Assembly (NCBI RefSeq): GCF_002954615.1
Contig: NZ_MSCJ01000003.1
Span: 1,178,001-1,242,000 of the forward strand
Length of the DNA: 64,000 bases
Reading direction: 5' to 3'
Source of the DNA: Photobacterium angustum
Lineage (GTDB): Bacteria; Pseudomonadota; Gammaproteobacteria; Enterobacterales; Vibrionaceae
Each line of letters opens with the position of its first letter. Within the stretch, counting starts at the first letter, position 1. Under the pieces are notes generated by a model, which was given only the letters and a program-made list of their open reading frames with translations, ran no database searches and was not told where the DNA came from. Made by a program: the position numbers and the translations under genes. This document shows, in pieces, positions 56,073-64,000 of this stretch.

Positions 56073-56325
56073 TAGGGACTATTCGTTTCTCCTTACGATA
56101 CTTATTCCAAGGGAATCTTTATAACAATAATGACCGATAAAAATAACAATTAAACATTAAAAATCATAAGGTTAAATAAGGAAAACAAAAATATTAATTC
56201 TTAATAGTTATTAATTTCACTTTATTTATGACATAAAAATACTGTGAATAAATCGTTTTAATTACTCATAATTCAACACAACTTTTGATAAATTTATGCT
56301 ATATAACTACATAAATATCATTCAT

Positions 56326-56354
56326 AAAAAAACCACCAGCTTGTACTGGTGGTT
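56326..56354 (-). terminator. Terminator of the first serine protease gene
   Basis: AACCACCAG and CTGGTGGTT pair over nine bases around CTTGTA. On the minus strand a run of seven T residues follows. It lies about 24 bp after the stop. Confidence 0.85.
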
Positions 56355-56377
56355 GATATAAATTAAGAGTGAATAAG

Positions 56378-57619
56378 TTAACTTTTTTTGCGCCTTACAA
56401 AAGACATTACTCCAAGTAAAGCAAGCGATAAAACACCAATATGGCCACCACTTCCACCATCATCTTCAGTGATATTACAGTTATTGGCAGAAATACTGTC
56501 ATTACAATTCATTTCTGCGTCTGCTTTTTCTTTGGCTAAAAATTCAGGCAATGTGATCGCTTGTTCTGGTACAACAGCAACAGATTCATTAATCCAGTTA
56601 TAATATGTTCCCACTCTTGCATAAAACGTTGGTCGTGTTAATGAACCACATTGAGGCTCACCTGCTGAACCGCCACTTACAATACCAATTTGTACCCAGT
56701 TACTATTATTATCTTGAGTTAATAGTGGCCCGCCGCTATCACCAAAACAAGCATCAGGGCCTATCAAGTCAGGACCTTCAAGTTTACGCGCTGGCAATGT
56801 ACAAAGTTTTGTTGTATTTGATGGGCTATCAATAAAAATACCGGCTGGATCTTGAGACTCAAAACGTTCATAACATTTATCAATTGGAAAACTTGCTAAC
56901 ATTGTTTCTAGCAAGGTATCTGAAGTATCACCTTCAAAAGCTAAGCTATTTTCTTCCGCCGTCTCTTCATCTTCTGGCGTTGATATTGCTTCTGTTACGC
57001 CCCACCCTTGGACTTTGACATTTTCAGGAAGATTTTTCTCGTTCCACTCTGCCTTTAATTTATCATCAAGCTCCACGGCTAAGCTGGTTGACGCTAGCGT
57101 AACTTTACCAACACCATCAAAATCACGGTTTACACGTATAAGAGCGACATCATTATCTAATGCAGTATTAATAATCTCGGTTTCAAGATCAACGCCGTTA
57201 TCTGTTGACACTTGAAGTAAAATAAGAGGGTTATAATCAGGATGAACAACAACATGAGTCGCTGAATAAATATCTTTAATATTTGCTGATGCATTATCCA
57301 CAAGGCCTGTGGTAACTGTTATATCGGATGGTGCTGCCACTGCCAACCCTGATGCTCCAGCTCCTCCACCACCAACAACGCAGTGAGCTGCAGTGAGTAA
57401 CCAACGATCATTTAAAACGGTTGCACCACAAAAATGTGATTCATTCGCTTTATTCATACGTAGCGACGCCATGAAATTATCTTCAGTTGCAACCGCGACT
57501 TCATCACCACCAATAATATAAGGGAGGAGTTTTTGCTGTTCTGCTTGAGCGTAGACAGAACTACTTACCCCTAAAGCAATGAATATACTCAAAGAATGAG
57601 CTAATTTGTTCACCATCAT
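56378..57619 (-). CDS. Secreted trypsin-like serine protease with GlyGly-CTERM tail
   Basis: The 413-aa protein has signal peptide MMVNKLAHSLSIFIALGVSSSVYA. The mature S1-family domain starts at IIGGDEVA (activation site), with catalytic His79 in LTAAHC, Asp in NDVALIRV (about residue 160) and Ser in CFGDSGGPL (about 300). The C-terminus has DDGGSGGHIG, a hydrophobic helix and FVRRKKS: the GlyGly-CTERM sorting signal processed by rhombosortase for type II secretion and surface release. AAGGAT precedes the start. A paralogue lies 162 bp upstream on the same strand. Confidence 0.92.
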   Translation of the reverse strand: MMVNKLAHSLSIFIALGVSSSVYAQAEQQKLLPYIIGGDEVAVATEDNFMASLRMNKANESHFCGATVLNDRWLLTAAHCVVGGGGAGASGLAVAAPSDITVTTGLVDNASANIKDIYSATHVVVHPDYNPLILLQVSTDNGVDLETEIINTALDNDVALIRVNRDFDGVGKVTLASTSLAVELDDKLKAEWNEKNLPENVKVQGWGVTEAISTPEDEETAEENSLAFEGDTSDTLLETMLASFPIDKCYERFESQDPAGIFIDSPSNTTKLCTLPARKLEGPDLIGPDACFGDSGGPLLTQDNNSNWVQIGIVSGGSAGEPQCGSLTRPTFYARVGTYYNWINESVAVVPEQAITLPEFLAKEKADAEMNCNDSISANNCNITEDDGGSGGHIGVLSLALLGVMSFVRRKKS

Positions 57620-57687
57620 TAAATCCTTTTAAAATACAGCTAATTTAATGATACCGAATACTCTACATTGCTTGCTTAGAAAGATAA

Positions 57688-57771
57688 ACGAGTTGCGACA
57701 GGCTTCTTTTTTCTATGTAACTTGTTCTAGCAAACATAAAAAATATTAAATCAAGCCCACAGCAACTCGTT
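57688..57771. other. Long inverted repeat between the two protease genes
   Basis: AACGAGTTGC (57688-57697) and GCAACTCGTT (57762-57771) pair perfectly over ten bases, and inner AAGCC/GGCTT segments extend the stem. The loop is about 40-60 nt. It could be a terminator/processing stem for the upstream protease transcript. It does not look like a known repeat family to me. Confidence 0.5.
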
Positions 57772-57781
57772 ACATTAGTTA

Positions 57782-58789
57782 TTAGCTACGCTTTCTTCGT
57801 AACCAGCCCATTCCCAGTAATGACATCACTAAACCTGCACCAACAGAACCGCCACCACCACCATTATCGGTATTATCTTTAGGTATTGGTGTTTTCTCTG
57901 CAATTACGTTATTAATCCAGTCATCGTAAGCACCTACACGGGTATAAACATCAGGAGAGTCAGTTCCACATGGTGGTTGACCAAAGCTGGTAATTCCTAA
58001 TTGAACAGTTTCTCCTGCAGTACTTTGATAATAAAGAGGCCCCCCACTATCTCCAAAACATACGCCCATAAGATCATCCTTCTCAAATGTGCACATCTTT
58101 AATGTATCTGCAGGGCTAGAGAACCAATTTTCACCCGGTGATTGGAAATAACATTGGCTCATTGGTAAATAACTGAGATTTACTTCCATCAAAACTTCAG
58201 ATCCACCTTCATTATTCGTTGCTGTACGCCCCCACCCTTGAGCCAGTAACTTACCATCTTCTTCACTTAACGCAGTTTCAATTTCAAAGGCTTCTTGCTC
58301 TGTAGGTAAAGAAACAATCTTCGCCGTGTCTATGTCTCGAGATACAGCTATTAAAGCAATATCGTAAGCAAATTTAGTGTTATTTTTACTATCAAGGCTA
58401 CCATCCTCATTTTTTAAAGGTTCGGGTAAATAATCTGGATGCACAATCACTTCAACAGCCTGATAAGTATTGTTCGGCTCAAAATCAGAACGCCCTGTTA
58501 CACCTGCATAAATTTTAATATCTTCTGTAGGTATCGTTTGCAATGAGGCATTTTGCGGACCCGTTCTTATACAGTGTGCTGCGGTTAATACCCAACGTTT
58601 AGCAATTAAACTTCCAGTACATTCCCAAGTCCCAGCTTGAATAAACACAGTTGATAATTCTTCAGGATTTGTCTGAACTTCATTACCACCAATAATATAT
58701 GCACTAATATCACTTTCTGATGCCGTTGCAGAAAGAGGAAAAGACACTATTCCGGCAATAGCTAGCCCTAACGTTGTAATTTTATTCAT
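57782..58789 (-). CDS. Secreted trypsin-like serine protease with GlyGly-CTERM tail (second copy)
   Basis: The 335-aa protein has signal peptide MNKITTLGLAIAGIVSFPLSATA. The S1 domain starts IIGGNEVQT, with catalytic His72 in LTAAHC, Asp in YDIALIAVSRD (about residue 146) and Ser in CFGDSGGPLYY (about 250). The tail NGGGGGSVGAGLVMSLLGMGWLRRKRS carries the GlyGly-CTERM signal (shown as the Gly run, helix and RRKRS). It is shorter than its neighbour but clearly paralogous. AAGGC lies before ATG 58789. Confidence 0.92.
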   Translation of the reverse strand: MNKITTLGLAIAGIVSFPLSATASESDISAYIIGGNEVQTNPEELSTVFIQAGTWECTGSLIAKRWVLTAAHCIRTGPQNASLQTIPTEDIKIYAGVTGRSDFEPNNTYQAVEVIVHPDYLPEPLKNEDGSLDSKNNTKFAYDIALIAVSRDIDTAKIVSLPTEQEAFEIETALSEEDGKLLAQGWGRTATNNEGGSEVLMEVNLSYLPMSQCYFQSPGENWFSSPADTLKMCTFEKDDLMGVCFGDSGGPLYYQSTAGETVQLGITSFGQPPCGTDSPDVYTRVGAYDDWINNVIAEKTPIPKDNTDNGGGGGSVGAGLVMSLLGMGWLRRKRS

Positions 58790-59203
58790 ACAAGCCTTCT
58801 TAATTATTTTCCTTTTTAATTAGGCTTATAAAGTAACAAATTATTATTAGCCAAGCAGAAGAGAGAAGTAAAAAAGTGACACCACTCATAACCTAAATAA
58901 GAATAACTACTAATTACAACGGCAATTTTAACCATTATGACCATAAAATAAATACAACATCGTAAACATAACTTTGATTTTGGTAAAAAGGTTAAAAAGG
59001 TTAAAAAGGTTAAAAAGGTTAAAAAGGTTAAAAAGGTTAATTATTTTTTGGTTGGCTTCTAGATAAATTCTTATGACTTTTTTCTTTCTTTGGACACTAA
59101 ACAGTCTGATGTACTATATATTTCGTGATCTCGCGCTTGTTTTCTTCCCTTATGATTATTTGATGTGCATAATGTGCCCACAATAACTCTATGGACAATT
59201 CCC
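58790..59203. other. Divergent gap between the protease and phnA genes
   Basis: This 414-bp stretch contains the 9-bp tandem repeat array and otherwise AT-rich DNA. No reading frame with a ribosome site was found apart from an in-frame extension of phnA back to GTG 59165, judged unlikely. Confidence 0.5.
58982..59040. repeat. 9-bp tandem repeat (GGTTAAAAA)n
   Basis: Five perfect copies of GGTTAAAAA (58990-59034) are flanked by an 8-bp variant GGTAAAAA on the left and a partial GGTTAA on the right. The array lies in the divergent gap upstream of the second protease and of the phnA gene. Confidence 0.9.
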
Positions 59204-59776
59204 ATGACTATCGAACAAGCTTTAAAAGATCGTAGCGAATCAAAATGTGAACTATGTTCTTCTGAAAATAACCTAGCTGTATACGCAGTTCCAGCGTCTG
59301 AAGATAAGAGCGCGGGCTGTAGTGTATACCTTTGTGATACTTGCCGTGGTCAGCTTGAAGATCCAGAGACAACAGATGAAAACCACTGGCGTTGCCTAAA
59401 CGACTCTATGTGGAGTCAGGTTCCAGCTGTACAAGTAATGGCTTACCGTCAACTTAAGCGTCTATCTTCAAAAACTGACTGGGCAATGGACCTAGTTGAC
59501 ATGATGTACCTAGAAGATGATGTTAAAGAGTGGGCAGATAAAGGTCTTGTTGAAGAAGAACAAGCTTCTATTCCAACGCTTGATGCAAACGGTGCTAAAC
59601 TGCAAGCTGGTGACAACGTAACAATTATCAAAGACCTTCCAGTTAAAGGTTCTAGTATGGTAATTAAGCGTGGTACGCCTGTACGTAACATCAGCCTAAC
59701 TGATAACCCTCTTCATATCCAAGGTCGTGCAGACGGCGTTCAAATGGTTATCATTGCGGCATACACTAAGAAATAA
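59204..59776 (+). CDS. PhnA-domain protein (YjdM-like)
   Basis: This 190-aa cytosolic protein has an N-terminal zinc-ribbon CELCSSENNL ... CDTC (about residues 13-45) and the C-terminal PhnA domain (about 115-190): DANGAKLQAGDNVTIIKDLPVKGSS, then VIKRGTPVRNISLTDNPLHIQGR. PhnA was named for phosphonate use, but in E. coli it is not required for that and its true role is unclear. ATG 59204 is used. Codon use is richer in preferred codons than neighbours, so it may be well expressed. Confidence 0.88.
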   Translation: MTIEQALKDRSESKCELCSSENNLAVYAVPASEDKSAGCSVYLCDTCRGQLEDPETTDENHWRCLNDSMWSQVPAVQVMAYRQLKRLSSKTDWAMDLVDMMYLEDDVKEWADKGLVEEEQASIPTLDANGAKLQAGDNVTIIKDLPVKGSSMVIKRGTPVRNISLTDNPLHIQGRADGVQMVIIAAYTKK

Positions 59777-59805
59777 TTTTTAGTTTTGCTGAACATAGAT
59801 AAAAG

Positions 59806-59841
59806 AAAGCCCTTAGCGTTCTCATCGTTAAGGGCTTTTTA
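59806..59841 (+). terminator. Terminator of the phnA gene
   Basis: AAGCCCTTA(G)CG pairs with CG(T)TAAGGGCTT around TTCTCAT, followed by TTTTT. It lies 30 bp after the stop. Confidence 0.85.
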
Positions 59842-59873
59842 TTATGTCGTTATTTATATCCAACAAAGATCTT

Positions 59874-60314
59874 TTATTTAGATTTCTTGATTACAACCGT
59901 ATTGGCTAATTTATCATGCCAGCCTTGTTTTCGTTTATCCCAGCCAACGGCAAGCAACCCTATTCCTAAAGGGATTGCTGATACAAAATAACCTAAATAA
60001 CGAATAATAAATTGCTTAACCGTAGGTTTATTTCCTGTTCTTGCATCAACAATGATTGAATGTATTGCCATTTTCCCTGGCGTTGCTGATTTGTAAAACC
60101 AAAAAAGCATCACGCCAATAAATGGCAGACCATAATTAACGAGTAAGCTAGCAGGATCAAAAATAGCGCTCGACCCAGTCGAGAAGAAATCACCGTATAA
60201 ACTGTACAATAATGGTGCAGTGACTAATGAAACAACTAAGGTATCAACAATCGTCGCGACAACACGTTGCCAAAAGCCTACATAAATTACGTTATTGCTA
60301 CTACAATCAGTCAT
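59874..60314 (-). CDS. RDD-family membrane protein
   Basis: The protein has about 146 aa and three membrane helices. The RDD signature is in the first helix (FWQRVVATIVDTLVVSLV: Arg then Asp) and GVMLFWFYKSATPGKMAIH follows. The family has no fixed function; some members are ion antiporters. ATG 60314 overlaps the end of the upstream aldehyde dehydrogenase gene by 8 bp (stop at 60307), so the two are translationally coupled. TTG 60323 is an alternative. Confidence 0.8.
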   Translation of the reverse strand: MTDCSSNNVIYVGFWQRVVATIVDTLVVSLVTAPLLYSLYGDFFSTGSSAIFDPASLLVNYGLPFIGVMLFWFYKSATPGKMAIHSIIVDARTGNKPTVKQFIIRYLGYFVSAIPLGIGLLAVGWDKRKQGWHDKLANTVVIKKSK

Positions 60315-61740
60315 ACTTTCCAAACTTACGATTAATAATAAAGTTAATCATTCGTTTACCTAATGATGAATACGGTGAATATAATAGCTTCAATGATGAC
60401 AATGAAGCTTGATACATTACAGGACGCATCTTTGATAAACGTTCAAAGCCTTCTTTGCCATGATAATGACCTATCCCACTATGGCCTGAGCCACCAAAGG
60501 GTAAATCATCTTGCGCTACATGTAACATTACATCATTAATTGTGACACCACCTGAACGTGTTTCATTAATAACCTTTTGTTGTAAATCTTTATTGTTAGA
60601 AAATAGATATAAAGCCAGTGGCCTATCACCTTTATTTATTGATGATATAGCCAGCTCTATCGATTGATAGCCAATGATAGGTAAAATAGGGCCAAAAATC
60701 TCACGCTGCATCACTTGCATAGTATCATCTACACCAGTTATAAGATGAAGTGGGAATTTACGCGAGTTCACATCTGGAGAAGAATTGGGGATCAAATTAT
60801 AAATATCGGCCCCTTTCGCTTTTGCATCTTCTAAAGTCGTCACTAATCGTTCAAAGGACTGACTATCAATAATTGATGTGTAATCTTGGTGGTTAATATC
60901 AACAAAGCGCTTAGTAATAATCTTTTTTGCTTTTGTTACAACTTCTGGTAACAAAGCCTCAGGAACATATAGGTAATCTGGCGCTACACACGTTTGGCCA
61001 CTATTATAAGTTTTTCCGCCTAAAATTCGCTCTAATGCCTTATTGAGATCATAATCATCAGCAATAATAGCAGGAGATTTCCCCCCAAGTTCTAGCGTTA
61101 CTGGAACAAGGTTTTTAGCCGCATTTGCCATTACGGCTTTACCGGTTGAACTTGAGCCTGTAAAGACTAAATGATCAAACGGTAGTGCTGAAAATACTTT
61201 ACCTGTGTTGCCTTCTTCTGCAATAAAGCGAATCTTTTCTAACGAAAATGTATCTGTAAATAGCTGTTGTAACAATCGACAGAGCTCTGGGGAATTTTCA
61301 GACATCTTCACCATCACTGAATTACCCGCAGCTATCGCGGCAACTAATGGTGCAATAGCTAAAAATAAGGGATAGTTCCACGGCACTATAATACCTACCA
61401 CGCCAACAGGTTGAGGTATCACTCTATTTTTAGCGGGTTGAAACCACATCGAGGTATGACGTTTTTGTACTCTCATCCAACGAGACAGATTTTTTTGTGT
61501 ATGTTTAATACACTCAATGCTGGTAAATATTTCAAGCAATGCTGTTTCTGAAGCAGAGCGCTGACCAAAGTCCTGTGCAATCGCATGACAAATAGCATGT
61601 TGATTCTGCGTAATTAATAACGATATCTTATCTAAATCTGATAATCTTTCTTGTAATTCAGGCATAGGACATTGTAAAAACGCCTGTTTTTGTTGTGTTA
61701 TATATTGATCTAACAGCTCATCCATCCGTATTACTCTCAT
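60307..61740 (-). CDS. Coniferyl-aldehyde-dehydrogenase-like aldehyde dehydrogenase
   Basis: This 477-aa class 3-type aldehyde dehydrogenase has the general base Glu in VTLELGGKSP (about residue 225), the catalytic Cys in NSGQTCVAPDYLYVP (about 259) and the cofactor motif FTGSSSTGKAV. The C-terminal hydrophobic stretch with LPFGGSGHSGIGHYHGKEGFE is typical of CalB/fatty aldehyde dehydrogenases. It likely oxidises aromatic or fatty aldehydes. ATG 61740 or 61725 could be the start; neither has a strong ribosome site. It is coupled to the RDD gene. Confidence 0.85.
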   Translation of the reverse strand: MRVIRMDELLDQYITQQKQAFLQCPMPELQERLSDLDKISLLITQNQHAICHAIAQDFGQRSASETALLEIFTSIECIKHTQKNLSRWMRVQKRHTSMWFQPAKNRVIPQPVGVVGIIVPWNYPLFLAIAPLVAAIAAGNSVMVKMSENSPELCRLLQQLFTDTFSLEKIRFIAEEGNTGKVFSALPFDHLVFTGSSSTGKAVMANAAKNLVPVTLELGGKSPAIIADDYDLNKALERILGGKTYNSGQTCVAPDYLYVPEALLPEVVTKAKKIITKRFVDINHQDYTSIIDSQSFERLVTTLEDAKAKGADIYNLIPNSSPDVNSRKFPLHLITGVDDTMQVMQREIFGPILPIIGYQSIELAISSINKGDRPLALYLFSNNKDLQQKVINETRSGGVTINDVMLHVAQDDLPFGGSGHSGIGHYHGKEGFERLSKMRPVMYQASLSSLKLLYSPYSSLGKRMINFIINRKFGKYD

Positions 61741-61933
61741 CCAGAATCAAACTAAAATAAGGTAAAGAAACGTTACATTTTTTGTAAGCGTATCGTAAAC
61801 ACAGATCTTTATACTCCATTCCATTAGCTTATGGGAACGAATAAATACAATACGTTACTTTGTTAGATATACGCACTATGCGGTATTTTAGACTACCCTC
61901 AATAACAAAAGGGATGAGTAGAAGGTTTTAGAT

Positions 61934-62605
61934 ATGTCAGTACCTATTTTATATACACTAAGACAATGCCCTTATGCTATCAGAGCAAGATTAAGCCTGA
62001 CACTTGCTGAACTTGATTTCGAACAACGTGATATTGATTTAAGGCAAAAGCCTGCCGAAATGTTAGACATAACACAGAAAGGAACCGTACCTTTACTTGT
62101 ATTAGAAAATGGCGATTATATTGATGAAAGTTTAGAAATTATGATCTGGGCTTTGAACAAAAATGACCCTCACAATTTACTATTGAGTCATACTCCTCAC
62201 TTCTTTCCTGAAATGCTCAGCCTTATCGCAAGAAATGATCATAAATACATTTCAGCATTAGATCACTATAAAGCCGATGCTCGCTACCATAATCCAGAAG
62301 TACCAATATATCGTAAACTGTGTGAATCATTTCTAACCGATCTCGAAAACCGTCTGTCTAACCATCAGTATTTAATGACAGATACATTGAGCCTAGCTGA
62401 TTACGCGATATTACCTTTTATAAGACAATTTTCGCATATTGAACGTCAATGGTTTAGACAAGCCGGTTATCCAAATATAAAGCAATGGTTAAGTAGTCTT
62501 TATCAAGACCCTATTTTTTCAAAAGCAATGAAAAAGTATCCATTATGGGATAATAGAAGAAGCACAGTTACTAATAAATACAATGACTTAACCATGACAA
62601 ATTAG
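61934..62605 (+). CDS. Glutathione S-transferase family protein
   Basis: The 223-aa protein has the thioredoxin-like N-domain with motif LRQCPYAIRARLSLTLAEL (Cys near residue 12) and the DESLEIMIW glutathione-contact Ser (about 67), then a helical C-domain with LADYAILPFIRQFSHIE. It resembles YfcF/omega-type single-domain GSTs of bacteria and may act as a glutathione-dependent reductase. It stands alone before the phospholipase gene. Confidence 0.85.
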   Translation: MSVPILYTLRQCPYAIRARLSLTLAELDFEQRDIDLRQKPAEMLDITQKGTVPLLVLENGDYIDESLEIMIWALNKNDPHNLLLSHTPHFFPEMLSLIARNDHKYISALDHYKADARYHNPEVPIYRKLCESFLTDLENRLSNHQYLMTDTLSLADYAILPFIRQFSHIERQWFRQAGYPNIKQWLSSLYQDPIFSKAMKKYPLWDNRRSTVTNKYNDLTMTN

Positions 62606-62747
62606 TGAATTAGCTATGAATTTTGCGTAGCGAATGTCAGCGCTATGTTAATAACTAAACTAACAACAATAGCTTAATAGTTCTGAAATATTCCTTATTC
62701 AAATTAGCTGAAGGTTGATTAAACCTCATTTTTAATAAGGAATTTTT

Positions 62748-64000
62748 ATGGTAAACGATAGTCGTCGCTCATTTATAAAAAAGTCTGCCGTTGTTAGTGC
62801 AGGCGCTGCTGCAATTAGTACAACCCCAAATGTGTTTGCAAGTATTGAAAAGGCACTTTCAATTCCTGCAAACCGCAAGCATGGCAGTATCAAAGATGTT
62901 GAGCATGTCGTTATTTTAATGCAAGAAAACCGTTCCTTTGATCATTACTTTGGCACAATGCCGGGGGTTCGAGGCTTCGCTGACCGTTTTCCATTAAGAC
63001 AACCTAACGGTGATTTTGTTTGGAATCAGCACAACCCAAATCCAGATGAAGTAAGTACTTTCAAAAAGACCTTATTACCTTGGTATTTTAATACTAGCAA
63101 AAATATCGGATACGAATTTTTTGCAGGTACTCCTCATCTGTTTAATAATGCACAATATGCCAATGCACACGGTAAAATGGACCAATGGCTACCGAATAAA
63201 ACCGATAGGACGATGGGATATTTCACTGAAAAAGAGGTCCCTTTTCAGTTTGCTCTCGCTAACGCTTTTACCTTATGTGATGCATACTATTGCTCAACAC
63301 AAACAGGCACTAATCCTAATCGTGTTGTCCATTGGTCAGGTACAAATGATGCTCACGCAAAGAAAAATGGCCCTGTCATCAATAATAATCATGAAAATTT
63401 TTATACACCAGATGAAATAGAAAACGGATATAAATGGACAACCTATCCTGAACGATTACAACAAGCAGGTATATCGTGGCGTCTAGTGCAGAATATTAAC
63501 AATAACTACACAGATAACCCGCTTGCTGGTTTTAAAACCTTTAGAGATGCACACCATAATAATCCATCAGCACCTTTCTATTTAAATGGTATCGGAACAG
63601 AAACACAACCTTCCATCGAAACATTCCGAGAGCTTTATAATAGTGAGGAAGGTTTACCCAAGGTCACTTGGATTGTTACTGAAAATGATTTGTCTGAGCA
63701 TCCAGGTTGTTCAACTCCAACCTTAGGTGCTGCTTACACATCTGAAGTCTTAGATATACTCACTTCAGATCCTAGTACTTGGGCTAAAACGGTGTTTATT
63801 GTTAATTTCGATGAGAATGATGGCTTATTTGACCATATGCCACCACCGTCTGTTCCTCACAAAACACCAGATAACAAGGTATACGGTAAGTCGAACATCA
63901 GTACCCATAATGAGTATTATTATGATACCGATTATTCAAAAACTGAGGAAAATGTTGATAATTTTGTAAGCAATGCTTCACATGGATTAGGACCACGTGT
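62748..64000 (+). CDS. Phosphocholine-type phospholipase C (Tat-exported), 3' end outside window
   Basis: ATG 62748 has AAGGAA 6 nt upstream. The frame stays open to the right edge (417 codons visible; full enzymes are about 650-700 aa). The N-terminus NDSRRSFIKKSAVVSAGA is a twin-arginine signal (SRRxFIK). The catalytic core starts HVVILMQENRSFDHYFGTMPG, the signature of the phosphoesterase/PLC family, followed by TQTGTNPNRVVHWSG and VNFDENDGLFDH. The enzyme should be exported folded and hydrolyse phosphatidylcholine or sphingomyelin to phosphocholine. Homology to haemolytic or non-haemolytic PLC cannot be separated here. Confidence 0.88.
   Translation, partial: MVNDSRRSFIKKSAVVSAGAAAISTTPNVFASIEKALSIPANRKHGSIKDVEHVVILMQENRSFDHYFGTMPGVRGFADRFPLRQPNGDFVWNQHNPNPDEVSTFKKTLLPWYFNTSKNIGYEFFAGTPHLFNNAQYANAHGKMDQWLPNKTDRTMGYFTEKEVPFQFALANAFTLCDAYYCSTQTGTNPNRVVHWSGTNDAHAKKNGPVINNNHENFYTPDEIENGYKWTTYPERLQQAGISWRLVQNINNNYTDNPLAGFKTFRDAHHNNPSAPFYLNGIGTETQPSIETFRELYNSEEGLPKVTWIVTENDLSEHPGCSTPTLGAAYTSEVLDILTSDPSTWAKTVFIVNFDENDGLFDHMPPPSVPHKTPDNKVYGKSNISTHNEYYYDTDYSKTEENVDNFVSNASHGLGPR

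Larger units (their letters stand above)
55895..56377. other. Gap with paired DnaA-box-like sites
   Basis: This 483-bp AT-rich stretch contains TTATACACA at 56050-56058 and TGTGGATAA (reverse of TTATCCACA) at 56064-56072, forming an inverted pair, with TTTTCCCACA just to the left. The right end holds a terminator for the protease gene. No convincing reading frame is present. Confidence 0.5.

Noticed and set aside
55958-56140. 60-codon open frame with TTG start after the lipoate-ligase-like gene
   Set aside because: No ribosome site, no conservation evidence, and it spans the paired DnaA-box sequence.
58982-59040. Tandem repeats as a CRISPR array or iterons
   Set aside because: The 9-bp units are directly adjacent with no spacers, and there are no cas or replication-initiator genes nearby.
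63121-63420. 99-codon open frame on the plus strand near the right end
   Set aside because: It lies inside the phospholipase C gene in another frame; the frame from 62748 has clear Tat and PLC motifs.

Overview
The window looks like chromosomal DNA of a marine gammaproteobacterium of the family Vibrionaceae, most likely Photobacterium (inference). The support is AT-rich sequence, a cqsS/cqsA pair for the CAI-1 quorum-sensing system, a betIBA-proXWV type operon in Vibrio order, GlyGly-CTERM secreted trypsin-like proteases, and a phenylalanine/homogentisate cluster of Vibrio/Shewanella type. There is no rRNA, tRNA, CRISPR, insertion sequence or prophage. The last gene runs off the right edge.

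Layout. 0.2-7 kb holds a glycerophosphodiesterase, a CPA1 Na+/H+ antiporter with an unannotated 31-residue membrane peptide behind it, a DMT exporter, a DUF4336 protein, an M14 peptidase and an alpha/beta hydrolase. 7-10 kb holds a LysR regulator divergent from an HlyD/DUF2955 export pair. 10-13.4 kb holds a Bor-like lipoprotein and modABC behind a ModE-type palindrome. 13.6-19 kb holds an exported amidohydrolase, a CatB-type acetyltransferase, a LysR regulator and a lone Fe-S/FAD oxidoreductase. 19-26 kb is the choline operon betI-betB-betA-choX-choW-choV. 26.3-29.6 kb is cqsS facing cqsA; cqsA is out of frame at a run of nine A residues.

29.8-34.1 kb is a run of small stress and redox genes: HAD phosphatase, glutathionyl-hydroquinone reductase, Spo0M, a MerR regulator with its quinone-reductase-like target, and a GFA protein. 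34.2-37.9 kb is pqiABC. 38.1-44.4 kb is aromatic amino acid breakdown: phhAB divergent from hmgA, a fumarylacetoacetase, maiA and an acetoacetyl-CoA synthetase. 44.5-47.6 kb is an enlarged RecX-like protein and katG. 48-51 kb is a two-component system whose kinase and regulator genes are separated by an oppositely oriented lipoprotein gene. 51.2-54.6 kb is a chemoreceptor translationally linked to a solute-binding protein. 54.9-64 kb holds a divergent lipoate-ligase-like protein, two GlyGly-CTERM serine proteases, a 9-bp tandem repeat, PhnA, RDD, coniferyl-aldehyde-dehydrogenase-like and GST genes, and the start of a Tat-exported phosphocholine-type phospholipase C.

Themes. Choline supply and use recur: phospholipase C and glycerophosphodiesterase could release choline precursors, ChoXWV imports choline or betaine, and BetBA oxidises choline to glycine betaine. 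The strongest single anomaly is the cqsA homopolymer frameshift, which could be a phase-variable or slippage-controlled quorum-sensing switch, a real mutation, or a sequencing error. All functional calls come from reading the protein sequences and motifs; no database search was run.
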